Notes: generated by a model not told the origin, from the sequence alone. A DNA stretch of 64,000 nt from Perspicuibacillus lycopersici (GCF_025660475.1 NZ_JAOUSF010000002.1:186001-250000), one strand, 5' to 3'; positions 1 to 10,172 are shown, counted from the stretch's first letter. Made by a program: numbers and translations.

Positions 1-345
1 ACCTTCTATCTAAAGGATTTCAGGCCCTATTCTCGCTCGCTTTCCTTTTGATGCCCACTCTCTAAAGAATTTCACCTCTTATTCTCGCTCCCTTTCCTTT
101 TGACGCCCACTATCTAAAGGATTCCAAGCCCTATTCTTGCTCCCTTTCCTTTTGACGCCAACTATCTAAAGGATTTCTACCCTGATTCCTGCTCCCTTTC
201 CTTTTGATGCCTACCCTCTAAAGGATTTCTGGCCCTATTCTCACTCGCTTTCCTTTTGATACCTACCCTCTAAAAAATTTCAAGCCCTATTCCTGCTCGC
301 TTTCCTTTTGATTCCCGCTCTCTAAAGAATTTCTACCCAAATTCA
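1..345. repeat. 52-bp tandem repeat array (left array)
   Basis: The TAAAG/TAAAA core recurs at 11, 63, 115, 167, 219, 271 and 323, which is exactly 52 bp each time with no indels. Each unit carries a CTTTCCTTTTGA block and a TCTAAAGGATTTC-like block. The array runs off the left edge, so the full copy number is unknown. 52 is not a multiple of three, so the reading frame rotates between units and I see no sign of coding. The same unit forms the array at 30421-31620 in the same orientation. Positions 346-569, between the array and the clpP promoter, hold nothing I recognise. Confidence 0.95.
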
Positions 346-569
346 TGCTTACATTTCTATTCATACTCGCTATCATACGGTTTTTCCTGAAATCCCCGTT
401 CACTTCCACCATATATCCTTGTCATTAGCTACTTCCTTTTGTTCCGCCAAGCTTTCTTTTTTAAACCAATGGTAATTATATACGAAACATAGTCATAAGG
501 TTTATAATAAAATAGGAATGGGTATGATGGAAAAGAAGTTTTTTGAATTAATTTCTGTAATTCTTTATG

Positions 570-599
570 TTTGACCTTTATTGACCATCATTGTAAAAT
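570..599 (+). promoter_or_regulatory. clpP promoter overlapped by a CtsR operator
   Basis: On the minus strand 570-586 reads GGTCAATAAAGGTCAAA. This is the CtsR heptad direct repeat (GGTCAAA, 3-bp spacer, GGTCAAA) with one mismatch. On the plus strand TTGACC (571-576) and TAAAAT (594-599) make a 17-bp-spaced SigA-type promoter, so the operator covers the -35 element. CtsR repression of clpP is established in Bacilli. The site here is read from sequence only. Confidence 0.8.
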
Positions 600-674
600 A
601 TACATAAAATAAGAAGGCTTATTAGGGGAGCTTCTCCTATCTTGATTATTTTTAAATTAGAGGAGGAAAATACA

Positions 675-1268
675 ATGAATTTAATTCCTACAGTTATTGA
701 ACAAACAAATCGCGGTGAACGTGCATATGATATTTACTCTCGTTTGTTAAAGGATCGTATTATCATGCTGGGGAGTGCTATTGACGATAATGTGGCGAAC
801 TCAATTGTTGCACAATTATTGTTCTTAGATGCAGAAAACCCTGGAAAAGATATCTCTTTATACATCAATAGCCCTGGTGGAAGCATCACAGCTGGTATGG
901 CTATTTATGACACAATGCAATTTATCAAATCAGATGTGCAAACAATCTGTATCGGTATGGCTGCATCAATGGGTGCATTCTTACTATCCGCAGGACAAAA
1001 AGGTAAACGTTATGCATTACCAAATGCAGAAGTAATGATTCACCAACCACTTGGTGGTGCACAAGGGCAAGCAACAGAAATCGAAATTGCTGCTAAACGT
1101 ATTCTTTTCTTACGTGAAAAATTAAATAAAATTCTTTCTGAAAATACTGGTCAACCAATCGATGTAATCAGCAAAGATACAGACCGTGATAACTTTATGA
1201 CAGCTGAAAAAGCAAAAGAATATGGACTAATTGACCATATTATTACTCGTAACGATCTATCTAAATAA
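675..1268 (+). CDS. clpP: ATP-dependent Clp protease proteolytic subunit ClpP
   Basis: Serine peptidase that forms the tetradecameric proteolytic chamber used with the ClpC, ClpX or ClpE ATPases in the cytoplasm. The catalytic triad is visible: Ser98 in GMAASMG, His123 in MIHQPLGG and Asp172 in TDRDNF. I chose the ATG at 675 because AGAGGAGG lies just upstream and the product is then 197 aa, the usual length. An in-frame start at 642 would add an atypical N-terminus. It stands alone on the plus strand, with a CtsR operator upstream and a hairpin terminator downstream. Confidence 0.97.
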   Translation: MNLIPTVIEQTNRGERAYDIYSRLLKDRIIMLGSAIDDNVANSIVAQLLFLDAENPGKDISLYINSPGGSITAGMAIYDTMQFIKSDVQTICIGMAASMGAFLLSAGQKGKRYALPNAEVMIHQPLGGAQGQATEIEIAAKRILFLREKLNKILSENTGQPIDVISKDTDRDNFMTAEKAKEYGLIDHIITRNDLSK

Positions 1269-1281
1269 GATGCAATGAAAT

Positions 1282-1315
1282 AACCCCACAGAAATCTGTG
1301 GGGTTCATTATTTTA
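1282..1315 (+). terminator. clpP rho-independent terminator
   Basis: Arms 1282-1292 and 1295-1305 (AACCCCACAGA / TCTGTGGGGTT) are perfectly complementary and are followed by a T-rich run. The hairpin sits 14 bp after the clpP stop. Confidence 0.8.
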
Positions 1316-1339
1316 ATATGCAAACATTATTATATTCTA

Positions 1340-1597
1340 TCAATCCACATTTTCGATGAATTCTGCAAGGCCAGTTAATGCCTTTTCCTCGTCTGTCCCA
1401 TCTGCGATTAAGGTAACCTCAGAACCGTTTGCAATCGCCAAGCTCATGATTCCCATAATACTTTTTGCGTTTACTTTTTTATTGTCTTTTTCAATAAACA
1501 CTTCTGATACGTAACGATTTGCTTCTTGGACAAATAAAGCAGCAGGACGTGCCTGTAAACCTGTTTTTATTTTTACAACCACTTTTTTTTCTACCAA
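1340..1597 (-). CDS. crh: Catabolite repression HPr-like protein Crh
   Basis: Crh is an HPr paralogue that, when phosphorylated on Ser46 by HprK/P, acts as CcpA corepressor but cannot carry phosphate in the PTS. In this 85-aa protein residue 15 is Gln (in LQARPAA) where HPr has the PTS histidine. Ser46 is kept in AKSIMGIMS. That pair of residues separates Crh from HPr. The start is TTG at 1597 behind GGGGAGGGG. It is the last gene of the nudix-rapZ-yvcK-whiA-crh operon, 169 bp after whiA. Its kinase, hprK, lies about 10 kb away in this window. Confidence 0.95.
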   Translation of the reverse strand: MVEKKVVVKIKTGLQARPAALFVQEANRYVSEVFIEKDNKKVNAKSIMGIMSLAIANGSEVTLIADGTDEEKALTGLAEFIENVD

Positions 1598-1698
1598 GCT
1601 GAACCCCTCCCCTTCATATGTTAAATCTATAATACTTTGAATTTAAATAATTTATGATTCCGCTTTCTTAAATAAATAAAAATTTTTCTTTTAGTTAT

Positions 1699-1735
1699 GT
1701 GATGAAACCTGACAATAATTTGTAGGTCTCATCAC
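1699..1735 (-). other. Inverted repeat between whiA and crh
   Basis: GTGATGAAACCT (1699-1710) and AGGTCTCATCAC (1724-1735) pair at 11 of 12 positions around a 13-nt loop. No clear U-tract follows on the minus strand. An RNA processing or partial attenuation role is more likely than full termination. This is inference. Confidence 0.5.
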
Positions 1736-1766
1736 AATCATATCACAAAAATTGAAATATTTGTTA

Positions 1767-2714
1767 TTATAATTTATTTAATGTTTCTCCATTGCGTAAC
1801 TTTTCTGCAATTTCGTCAATTTTCCGCAAACGGTGATTGATACCTGATTTGCTAATTCCACCAGTTACCATGTCACCCAATTCCTTTAAAGTAACATCCT
1901 GATACTCTACTCGTAGTTGAGCAATTTCCCGTAATTTACCAGGAAGTGCATCCAACCCAATCGTTTGATCAATAAACTTAATATTTTCTACCTGACGTAT
2001 GGCAGCACCAATTGTTTTATTCAAATTTGCTGTTTCACAATTGACTAATCGATTAACAGAGTTTCGCATATCCCGAACAATCCGGACATCCTCAAAGCGT
2101 AGTAATGCACTATGCGCACCGATGATACTTAGAAAATCGGATATTTTTTCTGCCTCTTTTAAATACGTAATCCAGCCTTTTTTTCTTTCTAGCGTTTTAC
2201 TATTTAATCCATAATTATTAAGCAGTTCACTTAGTGCTTCACAATGTTCCTTATACAAACTGAAGATTTCTAGATGATAGGAGGAGGTCTCCGGATTATT
2301 TACTGATCCTCCAGCTAAAAAGGCACCTCTTAAGTACGCACGTTTACAGCATTTCTTTTTTATGAGCTCCGTAGAAATTTGATTATTAAAACCAAACCCT
2401 TCTTCTAATATGTGAAGGTCTCGTAAAATTTCTTCGCTCTTTTCCGTAAGCCGTACAATGTATACATTATTTTTCTTCAAACGCATTTTCTTTCGCACTA
2501 GTAATTCAACACTGACTTGATAATTACTTTTCAATAGTGAATAAATTCTTCGGGCAATTGCTGCATTTTCTGTTTGAATATCGATTGTTAATCGTTGGTT
2601 TGAAAATGAGATAGAACCATTCATTCGAATTAAAGCTGATAATTCTGCTTTACTGCAACAATCTTTTGTTGGTAAAGTGGTTAATTCTTTTTTAATTTCC
2701 GAGGCAAATGACAA
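1767..2714 (-). CDS. whiA: DNA-binding protein WhiA
   Basis: WhiA combines a LAGLIDADG-type N-terminal domain, degenerate for nuclease function, with a C-terminal helix-turn-helix domain ([12 protein letters not shown]-like region near the end). In Bacillus it binds DNA and affects cell division and chromosome segregation. Conserved blocks include [29 protein letters not shown] and [12 protein letters not shown] prefer the TTG at 2714, which gives [10 protein letters not shown] as the N-terminus and has GGGGGTG just upstream. The ATG at 2729 has no good ribosome binding site and would add five residues. It lies 29 bp after yvcK in the operon. Confidence 0.93.
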   Translation of the reverse strand: MSFASEIKKELTTLPTKDCCSKAELSALIRMNGSISFSNQRLTIDIQTENAAIARRIYSLLKSNYQVSVELLVRKKMRLKKNNVYIVRLTEKSEEILRDLHILEEGFGFNNQISTELIKKKCCKRAYLRGAFLAGGSVNNPETSSYHLEIFSLYKEHCEALSELLNNYGLNSKTLERKKGWITYLKEAEKISDFLSIIGAHSALLRFEDVRIVRDMRNSVNRLVNCETANLNKTIGAAIRQVENIKFIDQTIGLDALPGKLREIAQLRVEYQDVTLKELGDMVTGGISKSGINHRLRKIDEIAEKLRNGETLNKL

Positions 2715-2743
2715 CCCCTTCACCCCCATTTTCTACATTTCAT

Positions 2744-3727
2744 CTACGTTCTTTTCTCATAAAAAGATTCATCTAATACAAGATTATAGATGATTTCTGA
2801 AAGTTTTTTTGTATCGTGGCGAATATATCCTTCATCATACGTAACAATTGTGTCAGAGATTACCTCTAAACCTAAATGAAGAAGATTCTCTTTATCAAAA
2901 ACGACTGGTGAAGCATCTTCGCCTTTGTAACGCATTTTGATAGTTTCTGGAATTTGACCATCATTAATTATGATGCTTTGAAGAAACGGATAGCCAATAT
3001 GATCATAGAGCGCCTTTACATGATCACTTGCAGTGAATCCGTTCGTTTCCCCTGCTTGGGTCATCAAATTACAGATATATACTTTTTTTGCTTTTGCCAA
3101 TTGTACTTCTTTGCCAAGATCTGGTACTAATAAATTTGGTAAAATACTAGTATACAAACTTCCTGGCGCAATCACAATTAAATCTGCTTTTCTAATTGCT
3201 TTAATGGTATCTGGAAGTGCGCGAATATTTTCTGGTGTTAAAAACACCCGTTTGATTTCTTGCCCATATAATGGTATTTTCGACTCGCCTTCCACTACCG
3301 TTCCATCCTTCATTTCTGCATGTAGGACAACGCTTTGATTAGCAGAAGGCAGTACACGACCTTTCACATTAAGCACTCGACTTGTCTCATGTACTGCAAG
3401 TGCAAAGTTGCCCGTTATATTAGTCATTGCAGCTAATATTAAATTTCCTAAGGAATGCCCCGAAAGCTCCCCATCTGAATCGAACCGATGCTGGAACATT
3501 TCTTCTATTAATGGCTCTACCTCAGAAAGTGCTGCTAATACGTTGCGGATATCACCTGGTGGTGGAATTCGTAGATCTTCCCGTAGCCGACCAGAGCTGC
3601 CCCCATCATCTGCTACAGTAACAATCGCTGTTATATCAACTGGATATCGTTTAATCCCGCGCAGTAAAACCGGAAGCCCGGTTCCTCCTCCGATGACAAC
3701 CACACTTGGTTGATTTTGTTTAGTCAT
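2744..3727 (-). CDS. yvcK: Gluconeogenesis/envelope regulator YvcK (GlmR family)
   Basis: YvcK/GlmR proteins bind UDP-GlcNAc and stimulate amino-sugar synthesis, and they are needed for normal shape during gluconeogenic growth. The nucleotide-sugar binding motif [15 protein letters not shown] is at the N-terminus, followed by [13 protein letters not shown] and [11 protein letters not shown] chose the ATG at 3727 (327 aa). It overlaps the rapZ stop by 8 bp and has an AAGGA-type site. A longer reading frame to 3790 runs inside rapZ and is unlikely. Confidence 0.94.
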   Translation of the reverse strand: MTKQNQPSVVVIGGGTGLPVLLRGIKRYPVDITAIVTVADDGGSSGRLREDLRIPPPGDIRNVLAALSEVEPLIEEMFQHRFDSDGELSGHSLGNLILAAMTNITGNFALAVHETSRVLNVKGRVLPSANQSVVLHAEMKDGTVVEGESKIPLYGQEIKRVFLTPENIRALPDTIKAIRKADLIVIAPGSLYTSILPNLLVPDLGKEVQLAKAKKVYICNLMTQAGETNGFTASDHVKALYDHIGYPFLQSIIINDGQIPETIKMRYKGEDASPVVFDKENLLHLGLEVISDTIVTYDEGYIRHDTKKLSEIIYNLVLDESFYEKRT

Positions 3728-4610
3728 GTTTATGAATCCTTTCCAATGCAATTTCTCGATGAGAAACTTGGACATGGTAATCATTGGCAAACTTTTTCCC
3801 GATATATTCTGCTATTGCAACAGAACGGTGCTGTCCACCGGTGCAACCAATCGCGAGAACAAGCTGGCTTTTCCCCTCTCGTTTGTACAATGGAAGCATG
3901 AAATGAAGTAAGTCCGTTAGTTTTTCTAAAAACTTTGTCGTGTCATTCCATTTCATTACATAGCTATATACTTCTGCATCTAAACCTGTTTGAGAACGCA
4001 TATGCTCTATATAAAATGGATTTGGAAGAAAACGAACATCAAATACTAAGTCTGCATCAATTGGGATTCCATGCTTAAATCCAAAGGAAACTACATTCAC
4101 TCGAAAAAGTTTCGCTTTACTGTTGGAAAATTCACTAGCAATTTTTTCACGAAGCTCCTTCGGTTTAATGTTCGAGGTATTGTAGATGGATTGCGCTCGC
4201 CCCTTTAATTCTTCTAACAGTTTCCGCTCCATATGAATACCTTCGAGTGGTAACCCAGAGGTAGCTAACGGATGGGATCGTCTTGTTTCTTTATATCTTC
4301 TTACCAATGTCGAATCATCAGCATCGAGGAATAGAATTTGAGGAATTATCCAAGAGGTTTCTTGTAAATCATCCAATACTTGAAAGAGCTGGTCAAAAAA
4401 TTCTCTGCCACGCAAATCCATTACTAACGCAACTTTATTCATTTTCGTTCCGGATTCTTTCATCAATTCGAGAAATTTAGGTAACAACATTGGCGGTAAA
4501 TTATCCACACAAAAGAAACCTAAATCTTCAAAGCTATGCATCGCAACCGTTTTTCCTGCACCAGACATCCCCGTAATAATTACCATTTGTAGCTCATTTG
4601 AATTTTCCAT
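3720..4610 (-). CDS. rapZ: RNase adapter/nucleotide-binding protein RapZ (YvcJ)
   Basis: P-loop nucleotide-binding protein of the RapZ family. In B. subtilis YvcJ hydrolyses GTP and affects competence. In E. coli RapZ controls amino-sugar synthesis through small RNA decay. The Walker A motif GMSGAGKT is at residues 14-21 and DLRGREFF resembles Walker B. The C-terminal block [18 protein letters not shown] is the family signature. The ATG at 4610 follows GTGGGGG and gives 296 aa, close to the Bacillus length. The gene is translationally coupled to yvcK. The pairing with yvcK suggests joint control of UDP-GlcNAc supply. Confidence 0.94.
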   Translation of the reverse strand: MENSNELQMVIITGMSGAGKTVAMHSFEDLGFFCVDNLPPMLLPKFLELMKESGTKMNKVALVMDLRGREFFDQLFQVLDDLQETSWIIPQILFLDADDSTLVRRYKETRRSHPLATSGLPLEGIHMERKLLEELKGRAQSIYNTSNIKPKELREKIASEFSNSKAKLFRVNVVSFGFKHGIPIDADLVFDVRFLPNPFYIEHMRSQTGLDAEVYSYVMKWNDTTKFLEKLTDLLHFMLPLYKREGKSQLVLAIGCTGGQHRSVAIAEYIGKKFANDYHVQVSHREIALERIHKHD

Positions 4611-4653
4611 TATCCCCCACACCCTTCATTGTCTGAATCTTATTCCATTCGCT

Positions 4654-5130
4654 TTATATGTCAGTCGCTTTTCGTGTTTCGTCTAATTGATAGGATAGAA
4701 GTTGGAAATCCTCTGTATAAACAAATGTTCCAAAGGCTACATCTTTTCCTTGAACGGCATGTTCAATAATAAAACGATCGCCTTTTGCCATTGGAAGCTC
4801 CGATAAATCGTCCACAGAATGCCATTTTAGTATTCCCTCTTCTGTTATTTCTCGTTGGATTCCTTCGCCTTCTTCTGTTAGAAAAGTAAACATCATCCAT
4901 TCGGAAATAATTTCGTTGTCTCTTTTTATCAGAAAGGTATAGATTCCTTTTAATTGTGGTTGATTGATATGGAGTCCTGTTTCTTCACGGTATTCACGGA
5001 TGACAGATTCCTTGACTGTTTCTGTTGGTTCCATTTTCCCACCTGGGATGGCCCACCAGCCACGGCGCGGTTTCTGTAATAATAAAATCTGATTTTCTTT
5101 AAGAAAAATACAATTTGTTACGCGTTGCAA
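4654..5130 (-). CDS. yvcI: Nudix hydrolase (YvcI type)
   Basis: Nudix hydrolase of 158 aa. The Nudix box GGKMEPTETVKESVIREY followed by REETGL has the GX5EX7REUXEEXGU spacing and binds the metal. The substrate is not known. Position fits YvcI, which lies between trxB and rapZ in B. subtilis, and it starts the same operon here. The start is TTG at 5130, with AGAGGTGA eight bases upstream. I saw no better ATG. The gap to rapZ is 43 bp. Confidence 0.9.
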   Translation of the reverse strand: MQRVTNCIFLKENQILLLQKPRRGWWAIPGGKMEPTETVKESVIREYREETGLHINQPQLKGIYTFLIKRDNEIISEWMMFTFLTEEGEGIQREITEEGILKWHSVDDLSELPMAKGDRFIIEHAVQGKDVAFGTFVYTEDFQLLSYQLDETRKATDI

Positions 5131-5184
5131 GCTAATTCACCTCTGTTTCTTTATCTCTGTCGCTTGCTATAAAATACGATTATT

Positions 5185-5241
5185 TCATACACTTAGCTGA
5201 AAATATCTAATGTAGTTTCTAGAGTTATCGTTTTGTTTCAT
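5185..5241 (-). CDS. Possible 18-aa leader peptide upstream of the nudix operon
   Basis: A short frame reading MKQNDNSRNYIRYFQLSV lies between a good -10 (5261-5266) and the nudix gene. AGAGGAAAG sits about 10 bp upstream of an adjacent in-frame GTG. I do not recognise the sequence. A longer frame to 5379 would start upstream of the promoter and is unlikely. It may be a leader peptide or chance. Confidence 0.25.
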   Translation of the reverse strand: MKQNDNSRNYIRYFQLSV

Positions 5242-5260
5242 CACATTGTCTTTCCTCTTA

Positions 5261-5290
5261 ATTATACTATAGGAATATGATATCTCACAA
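5261..5290 (-). promoter_or_regulatory. Candidate promoter of the nudix-rapZ-yvcK-whiA-crh operon
   Basis: On the minus strand TTGTGA (5285-5290) and TATAAT (5261-5266) are 18 bp apart, 131 bp upstream of the nudix start. The -10 is perfect. The -35 matches four of six. Confidence 0.55.
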
Positions 5291-5391
5291 TGAGACCCAC
5301 TTTGTTCTTTTGCCAATTTCAGGAGTTCTTGTCGTAAACAAGTATTTAATGAATTCCTTCGCAATGTGGTAGCCAGCACTTAGTATACTCT

Positions 5392-5424
5392 AAAAAAAGA
5401 CGCAGGATAAACGATTCCTGCGTC
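5392..5424 (-). terminator. Intergenic rho-independent terminator
   Basis: GACGCAGGA (5399-5407) and TCCTGCGTC (5416-5424) form a perfect stem followed by seven Us on the minus strand. trxB already has its own terminator at 5692-5727, so this one must end another transcript (see the candidate RNA at 5392-5552). Confidence 0.85.
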
Positions 5425-5552
5425 ACCAAAAATTATATATTAAAAGGGGGTCAATTTCTTATTCTTATCATACCCCAACTTTATTTCACTTTTGTTACAG
5501 CACGATTAAAGCGAAGTTACTTTTTATTTCTTTTTGTAAACCTTTACATAAT
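5392..5552 (-). ncRNA. Candidate ~160-nt small RNA between trxB and yvcI
   Basis: A promoter-like TTGACA (5583-5588), 18-bp spacer and AATAAT (5559-5564) on the minus strand, with a strong terminator at 5392-5424, would define a transcript of about 160 nt. It holds no convincing reading frame. The -35 lies in an inverted repeat (CAATTG flanked by TTCTG / CAGAA). It could be a small RNA or a terminated leader of the downstream operon. This is inference from signals only. Confidence 0.35.
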
Positions 5553-5691
5553 TAGAGAATTATTTGTCTATTGTTCTGCAATTGTCAAAGATCAATTGCG
5601 CAGAATTTTGCTTACCAACAATGCTGTCTAGCTTTGGTAACTTACTGTAAATTTCACACAAGTTCGCTTTCACCATACGCCACATGTTCAA

Positions 5692-5727
5692 TAAAAAAGC
5701 CCATTTTTTCTAAAAGAAAAAATGAGC
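5692..5727 (-). terminator. trxB terminator
   Basis: Arms 5699-5710 and 5716-5727 (GCTCATTTTTTC / GAAAAAATGGGC on the minus strand) are followed by TTTTTT. They lie 20 bp beyond the trxB stop. Confidence 0.8.
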
Positions 5728-5747
5728 ATTTTATCGAATGCAGCCTG

Positions 5748-6716
<969 letters not shown>

Positions 6717-6812
6717 TCATAACTGTTGGATACTAATTAGTATGCACTTCTAAGTCTTATGCTATAAAAGTTCTGTCCATACGTCTACTGTTATGCTCAG
6801 GTAACGTACAAT

Positions 6813-7844
6813 TTATTGAATGGTGGAAGGGGTATGATTTCCTTTCCACGGTTCTTGCCCTTCTTTTTCCGGATGCATTTGCACAAGCTTTTTCCATACT
6901 TTTTCGGCTAATGCTTCTTTATTTACATAATAAGCAGCATAGGCAAACCAATAATAAAAGGACGCATCTAGTGTATTCGATAATCCAAGCAGCGTTTTTA
7001 ACCATTTATATCCTTGCTCGTATTCGCCGATAAGGGCAAAAGTAACACCTAATTTATAGCGGTGATCTATTGAAATCGGGTGTACCTTTTCTAATGTCGT
7101 GACGAAAGACTGAATATTTAATCCTTCATAGTAGGAAAATACCGTCAAATTACACATCGCATGTAGGTTTCCTGGGTTCTTTTCTAATACATCTTGGACG
7201 ATGGATTTTGCCTTTTCTTTAGCACCATTATAATAATACGCCAACGCGAGATTGTTATAAGCTGGCCAAAACTCAGGATAACCCTCCATAATGGTTTGTA
7301 GCAAAAGAATCGCTTCTGTGAAATTACCCTCTGCTAATAATTGACGGGCATGATCTTGTTTTTCAATCAGTTCCTCTTCATCCAGCAACGGCTCTTGTGG
7401 AAATAAATCATCTTCTAAATCATCATCCTCGAAGGAAATTACTTCCAATAACTCTAATGTATCATTAGCAAAATCTCCGTCAGGTGCGCGGTCTAAATAC
7501 AATTTTGCTGAATGAATCGCGTCTTTATACTTACCCATATATGCATAATTATTTGCCAAAAAATAGTGACATTCATACATACCTTGGTCTAATTCTTTAA
7601 TAATTTTATATAAAATCTGATTAGATTCATCATATTCTTCAAGCTCTGATAGCGTTATTGCTAGCTGGCAAGCAATGACTGGCTCACTCGGTTCTAATTG
7701 TAATGCTCTATTTAAGTATTTTTTCGCTAATAGAAAATCATTTCTTTGGAAGGCTTTAACACCTTTTGTAAAATAAAATTCACCATTCGGATAAAATGTT
7801 AATACATTTCCATGGGAACCATTTTCACTAATATTTTTACTCAC
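6813..7844 (-). CDS. Tetratricopeptide repeat protein
   Basis: This 343-aa protein has no signal peptide or membrane segment. Two TPR clusters can be seen. One is at about residues 23-140 (GVKAFQRNDFLLAKKYLNRAL, then HYFLANNYAYMGKYKDA). The other is at about 165-310 (ARQLLAEGNFTEAILLL, then YNNLALAYYYNGAKEKA). An acidic linker separates them. TPR arrays mediate protein contacts and the partner is unknown. The start is GTG at 7844 with GGAGG nearby. Its place upstream of trxB resembles yvcD of B. subtilis, but I cannot confirm orthology. Confidence 0.88.
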   Translation of the reverse strand: MSKNISENGSHGNVLTFYPNGEFYFTKGVKAFQRNDFLLAKKYLNRALQLEPSEPVIACQLAITLSELEEYDESNQILYKIIKELDQGMYECHYFLANNYAYMGKYKDAIHSAKLYLDRAPDGDFANDTLELLEVISFEDDDLEDDLFPQEPLLDEEELIEKQDHARQLLAEGNFTEAILLLQTIMEGYPEFWPAYNNLALAYYYNGAKEKAKSIVQDVLEKNPGNLHAMCNLTVFSYYEGLNIQSFVTTLEKVHPISIDHRYKLGVTFALIGEYEQGYKWLKTLLGLSNTLDASFYYWFAYAAYYVNKEALAEKVWKKLVQMHPEKEGQEPWKGNHTPSTIQ

Positions 7845-7937
7845 ATAAAATCCTCCAACTATCTTGTTGTCGATCGTTCAATACCAAATTCTTATTTTAT
7901 CACAAGATAGTGCTTTAGGAAACAATTCCGAACATAC

Positions 7938-7962
7938 AAAAACGGCGCTACTAAGTAGGCCG
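7938..7962 (-). terminator. Terminator of the hprK-lgt-yvoD-ppaX-yvoF operon
   Basis: CGGCCTAC and GTAGCGCCG (minus strand) form a stem with one bulge and a 3-nt loop, followed by TTTTT. It lies about 57 bp after yvoF. Confidence 0.75.
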
Positions 7963-8018
7963 CATTGGTTTTCGACTTATAAACCTCATAATGGAAAATA
8001 TTACTAGTATAATTCGTC

Positions 8019-8543
8019 TCAATTTTGAATGGCAGCATTTAGCTTTTTTTGATCCATTTCCTCTTTCGTATAAATTAACCGCATCGGATTTCCGCCAACA
8101 AAGCTTCCTGCAGGGACATCTTTATGAACAAGTGTACCGGCGGAAACGATCGCACCATCGCCAATTTCAACACCTGGCAAAATAGTAGAATTGGCTCCAA
8201 TCATTACTTCACTACCAATTTTCACATCCCCGAGTCGATATTCGGTAATCAAATATTCATGAGCTAAAATGGTAGTGTTGTAGCCAATTACTGTATTTTT
8301 TCCGACACTAATTTTTTCTGGAAACATAATATCAAGCATGACCATTAACGCAAAAGAGGTTTGTTCCCCTACCTGCATTTTCAATAGCTTGCGATACATC
8401 CAATTTTTCACCGACAGTAGTGGTGTATAACGCGCTAATTGAATAACAATGAAGTTTTTTACCACCTTTAAAAATGGCACGGTTTTATACACATGCCATA
8501 AGGAATTCGCTCCTTCTACTGGGTACCGTTCTGTCTTTCGCAT
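8019..8543 (-). CDS. yvoF: Left-handed beta-helix acyltransferase (YvoF type)
   Basis: Hexapeptide-repeat acyltransferase of 174 aa. The C-terminal half has the I-G-x-x-x repeats of the trimeric beta-helix fold (ISVGKNTVIGYNT, KIGSEVMIGANSTILPGV, EIGDGAIVSAGTLVHKDV) and ends with the GNPMRLIY motif of maltose/galactoside O-acetyltransferase-type enzymes. The acceptor is unknown. The ATG at 8543 has GGAG nine bases upstream and starts one base after the ppaX stop. It is the last gene of the operon. Confidence 0.88.
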   Translation of the reverse strand: MRKTERYPVEGANSLWHVYKTVPFLKVVKNFIVIQLARYTPLLSVKNWMYRKLLKMQVGEQTSFALMVMLDIMFPEKISVGKNTVIGYNTTILAHEYLITEYRLGDVKIGSEVMIGANSTILPGVEIGDGAIVSAGTLVHKDVPAGSFVGGNPMRLIYTKEEMDQKKLNAAIQN

Positions 8544-8544
8544 T

Positions 8545-9192
8545 TTATTCAACTCCGACAATTGTCAATAACTCTTTCATATTATCGATTAGAAAATCTG
8601 GATTATGCTTTTCTATATATTCTTTTCCTTTAATCGACCATGATACACCAACTGATTTCACTCCTGCATTTTTTGCAGCTAATATATCATGATGGGAATC
8701 CCCTACCATCATAGCTTTTTCCGGCGTTGAATTTAATAATTCAAGCGCTTTATAAATCGGTTCGGGATCTGGCTTCGCATTCGTAATATCATCAAGTCCC
8801 ACAATTTCAGAAAAGAACGGCTTCAAATTTGTTACCTCTAAGCCTTTTATTGCCGTATCCTTCATTTTCGTCGTTACAACTGCTAGTTTATAGCCTCTTT
8901 CATACAGGTACTTTAATGTTTCATATACTCCGTCAAATTCTTGAATCAATTCATCATGTTTTTCCAAATTATATGTTCGATAATATTCCCGCATTTCTTC
9001 TGCCTTTTCCGGTAAAACAGAGTGGAACGTGTCCTCTAATGTTGGTCCAATAAAAGGAATACAATCTTCCCGACGATATTGGTTCGGAGCATATGTATCA
9101 AACGTATGAAGAAAGGACTGAATAATTAATTCATAAGTATTTACTAATGTTCCATCTAAATCAAATAATATTGTATCAATATTTTCCTTCAA
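8545..9192 (-). CDS. ppaX: Pyrophosphatase PpaX
   Basis: HAD-superfamily phosphatase. In B. subtilis PpaX removes the pyrophosphate released when HprK/P dephosphorylates Ser-P-HPr or Crh by phosphorolysis. The motif DLDGTLVNT holds the nucleophilic aspartate. VVTTK (motif II), KPDPEPI (motif III) and VGDSHHD (motif IV) follow. I chose the TTG at 9192, which has AAAGGAAG upstream, gives 215 aa and overlaps yvoD by 17 bp. A start at 9243 would add 17 residues lying wholly within yvoD. Co-location with hprK supports the assignment. Confidence 0.93.
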   Translation of the reverse strand: MKENIDTILFDLDGTLVNTYELIIQSFLHTFDTYAPNQYRREDCIPFIGPTLEDTFHSVLPEKAEEMREYYRTYNLEKHDELIQEFDGVYETLKYLYERGYKLAVVTTKMKDTAIKGLEVTNLKPFFSEIVGLDDITNAKPDPEPIYKALELLNSTPEKAMMVGDSHHDILAAKNAGVKSVGVSWSIKGKEYIEKHNPDFLIDNMKELLTIVGVE

Positions 9193-10129
9193 GTGAGACT
9201 TCCTTTCTTCGAATGCTTTCCGATCGATTCCATACGCGGGCAATCACAAATGTTAAAATGATTGCCGTACAAAGACGAATCAGTAATAATGGCAGCACTG
9301 GAATGCCTAGCGGAACAAATATTAAAGTATCCTCTACTACGGCATGACAAGCGATTAAAAAGATAAAAGCTAGCGTTGCATCCTTCCGCGTTACACCTTC
9401 TTCTTTTACCGCTTGGATTAATACTCCTGCCCCATATGCTAAGCCTAACACAAGACCGACTGTCATTGTTAATGCTGTATTTTCCTTCATTCCTAACATT
9501 CTAGTAATTGGATGCATCCACTTCGTAATGAAGTCTAGCCATTTTAAATCTTTTAAAAATTGGATACCGATCATTAATGGAATGACGATAATCGCCAATT
9601 GCACGACACCTAATAATGCCCTCTGTAAGCCATCCATAAAAATTGCAACTACCCCAGTCGGTGTTGTGTTACTGGTAGAAATTAATCCATATTGAGCAAG
9701 CTCTGCCCCACCATTCCAACACAAATTCACTAGCAATGCCGCAATCATCGCTAATCCGATACGAACAGTCAATATTACCCAAAGTTTCACACCTGATTTC
9801 ATTGCAACACTTGATTCAATTAATAAATTATGGGAGAAGGATAGCATGATTGCAATGATAAAAACCTCTTTAACTGATAAGTCTAAGGTTAAAATCGCTC
9901 CAATCCCAGCATATAAGTTTAATAGATTTCCTAACACCAATGGAATTGCTGCATCTCCAGATAATCCAAACACATTCATTAAAGGAGCAATCTTATCAAT
10001 GATCCATGGCAATACTGGTGAATGCTGCAATAGTGCAACTATTAATGTCACTGGAAAAATAACTTTTCCTAATGTCCATGTTGTCTTAAGACCAGAGAGT
10101 GCACCATTTTTTAATGAATTCATAAACAT
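9176..10129 (-). CDS. yvoD: Nucleoside recognition domain membrane protein (YvoD type)
   Basis: Integral membrane protein of 317 aa with two repeated Gate/nucleoside-recognition regions. The first is about residues 15-150, including VLGNLLNLYAGIGAIL. The second is about 170-300, including VLGLAYGAGVLIQAVKEEG. About eight hydrophobic segments can be counted. Function in this operon is unknown. The family is related to SpmA/SpmB and FeoB gate domains. The ATG at 10129 is 11 bases after GAGGG. It lies 43 bp after lgt and overlaps ppaX. Confidence 0.88.
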   Translation of the reverse strand: MFMNSLKNGALSGLKTTWTLGKVIFPVTLIVALLQHSPVLPWIIDKIAPLMNVFGLSGDAAIPLVLGNLLNLYAGIGAILTLDLSVKEVFIIAIMLSFSHNLLIESSVAMKSGVKLWVILTVRIGLAMIAALLVNLCWNGGAELAQYGLISTSNTTPTGVVAIFMDGLQRALLGVVQLAIIVIPLMIGIQFLKDLKWLDFITKWMHPITRMLGMKENTALTMTVGLVLGLAYGAGVLIQAVKEEGVTRKDATLAFIFLIACHAVVEDTLIFVPLGIPVLPLLLIRLCTAIILTFVIARVWNRSESIRRKEVSLEGKY

Positions 10130-10172
10130 ATATTGCCATCCCTCAGCTTTCCATATTTTGTCATCGGACAGT

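Noticed and set aside
829-1035. 68-codon frame inside clpP
   Set aside because: It is an alternative-frame shadow of a fully conserved gene.
5185-5379. 64-codon minus-strand frame between trxB and yvcI
   Set aside because: It would start upstream of the best promoter and has no ribosome binding site. Only the last 18 codons are kept as a weak leader-peptide candidate.
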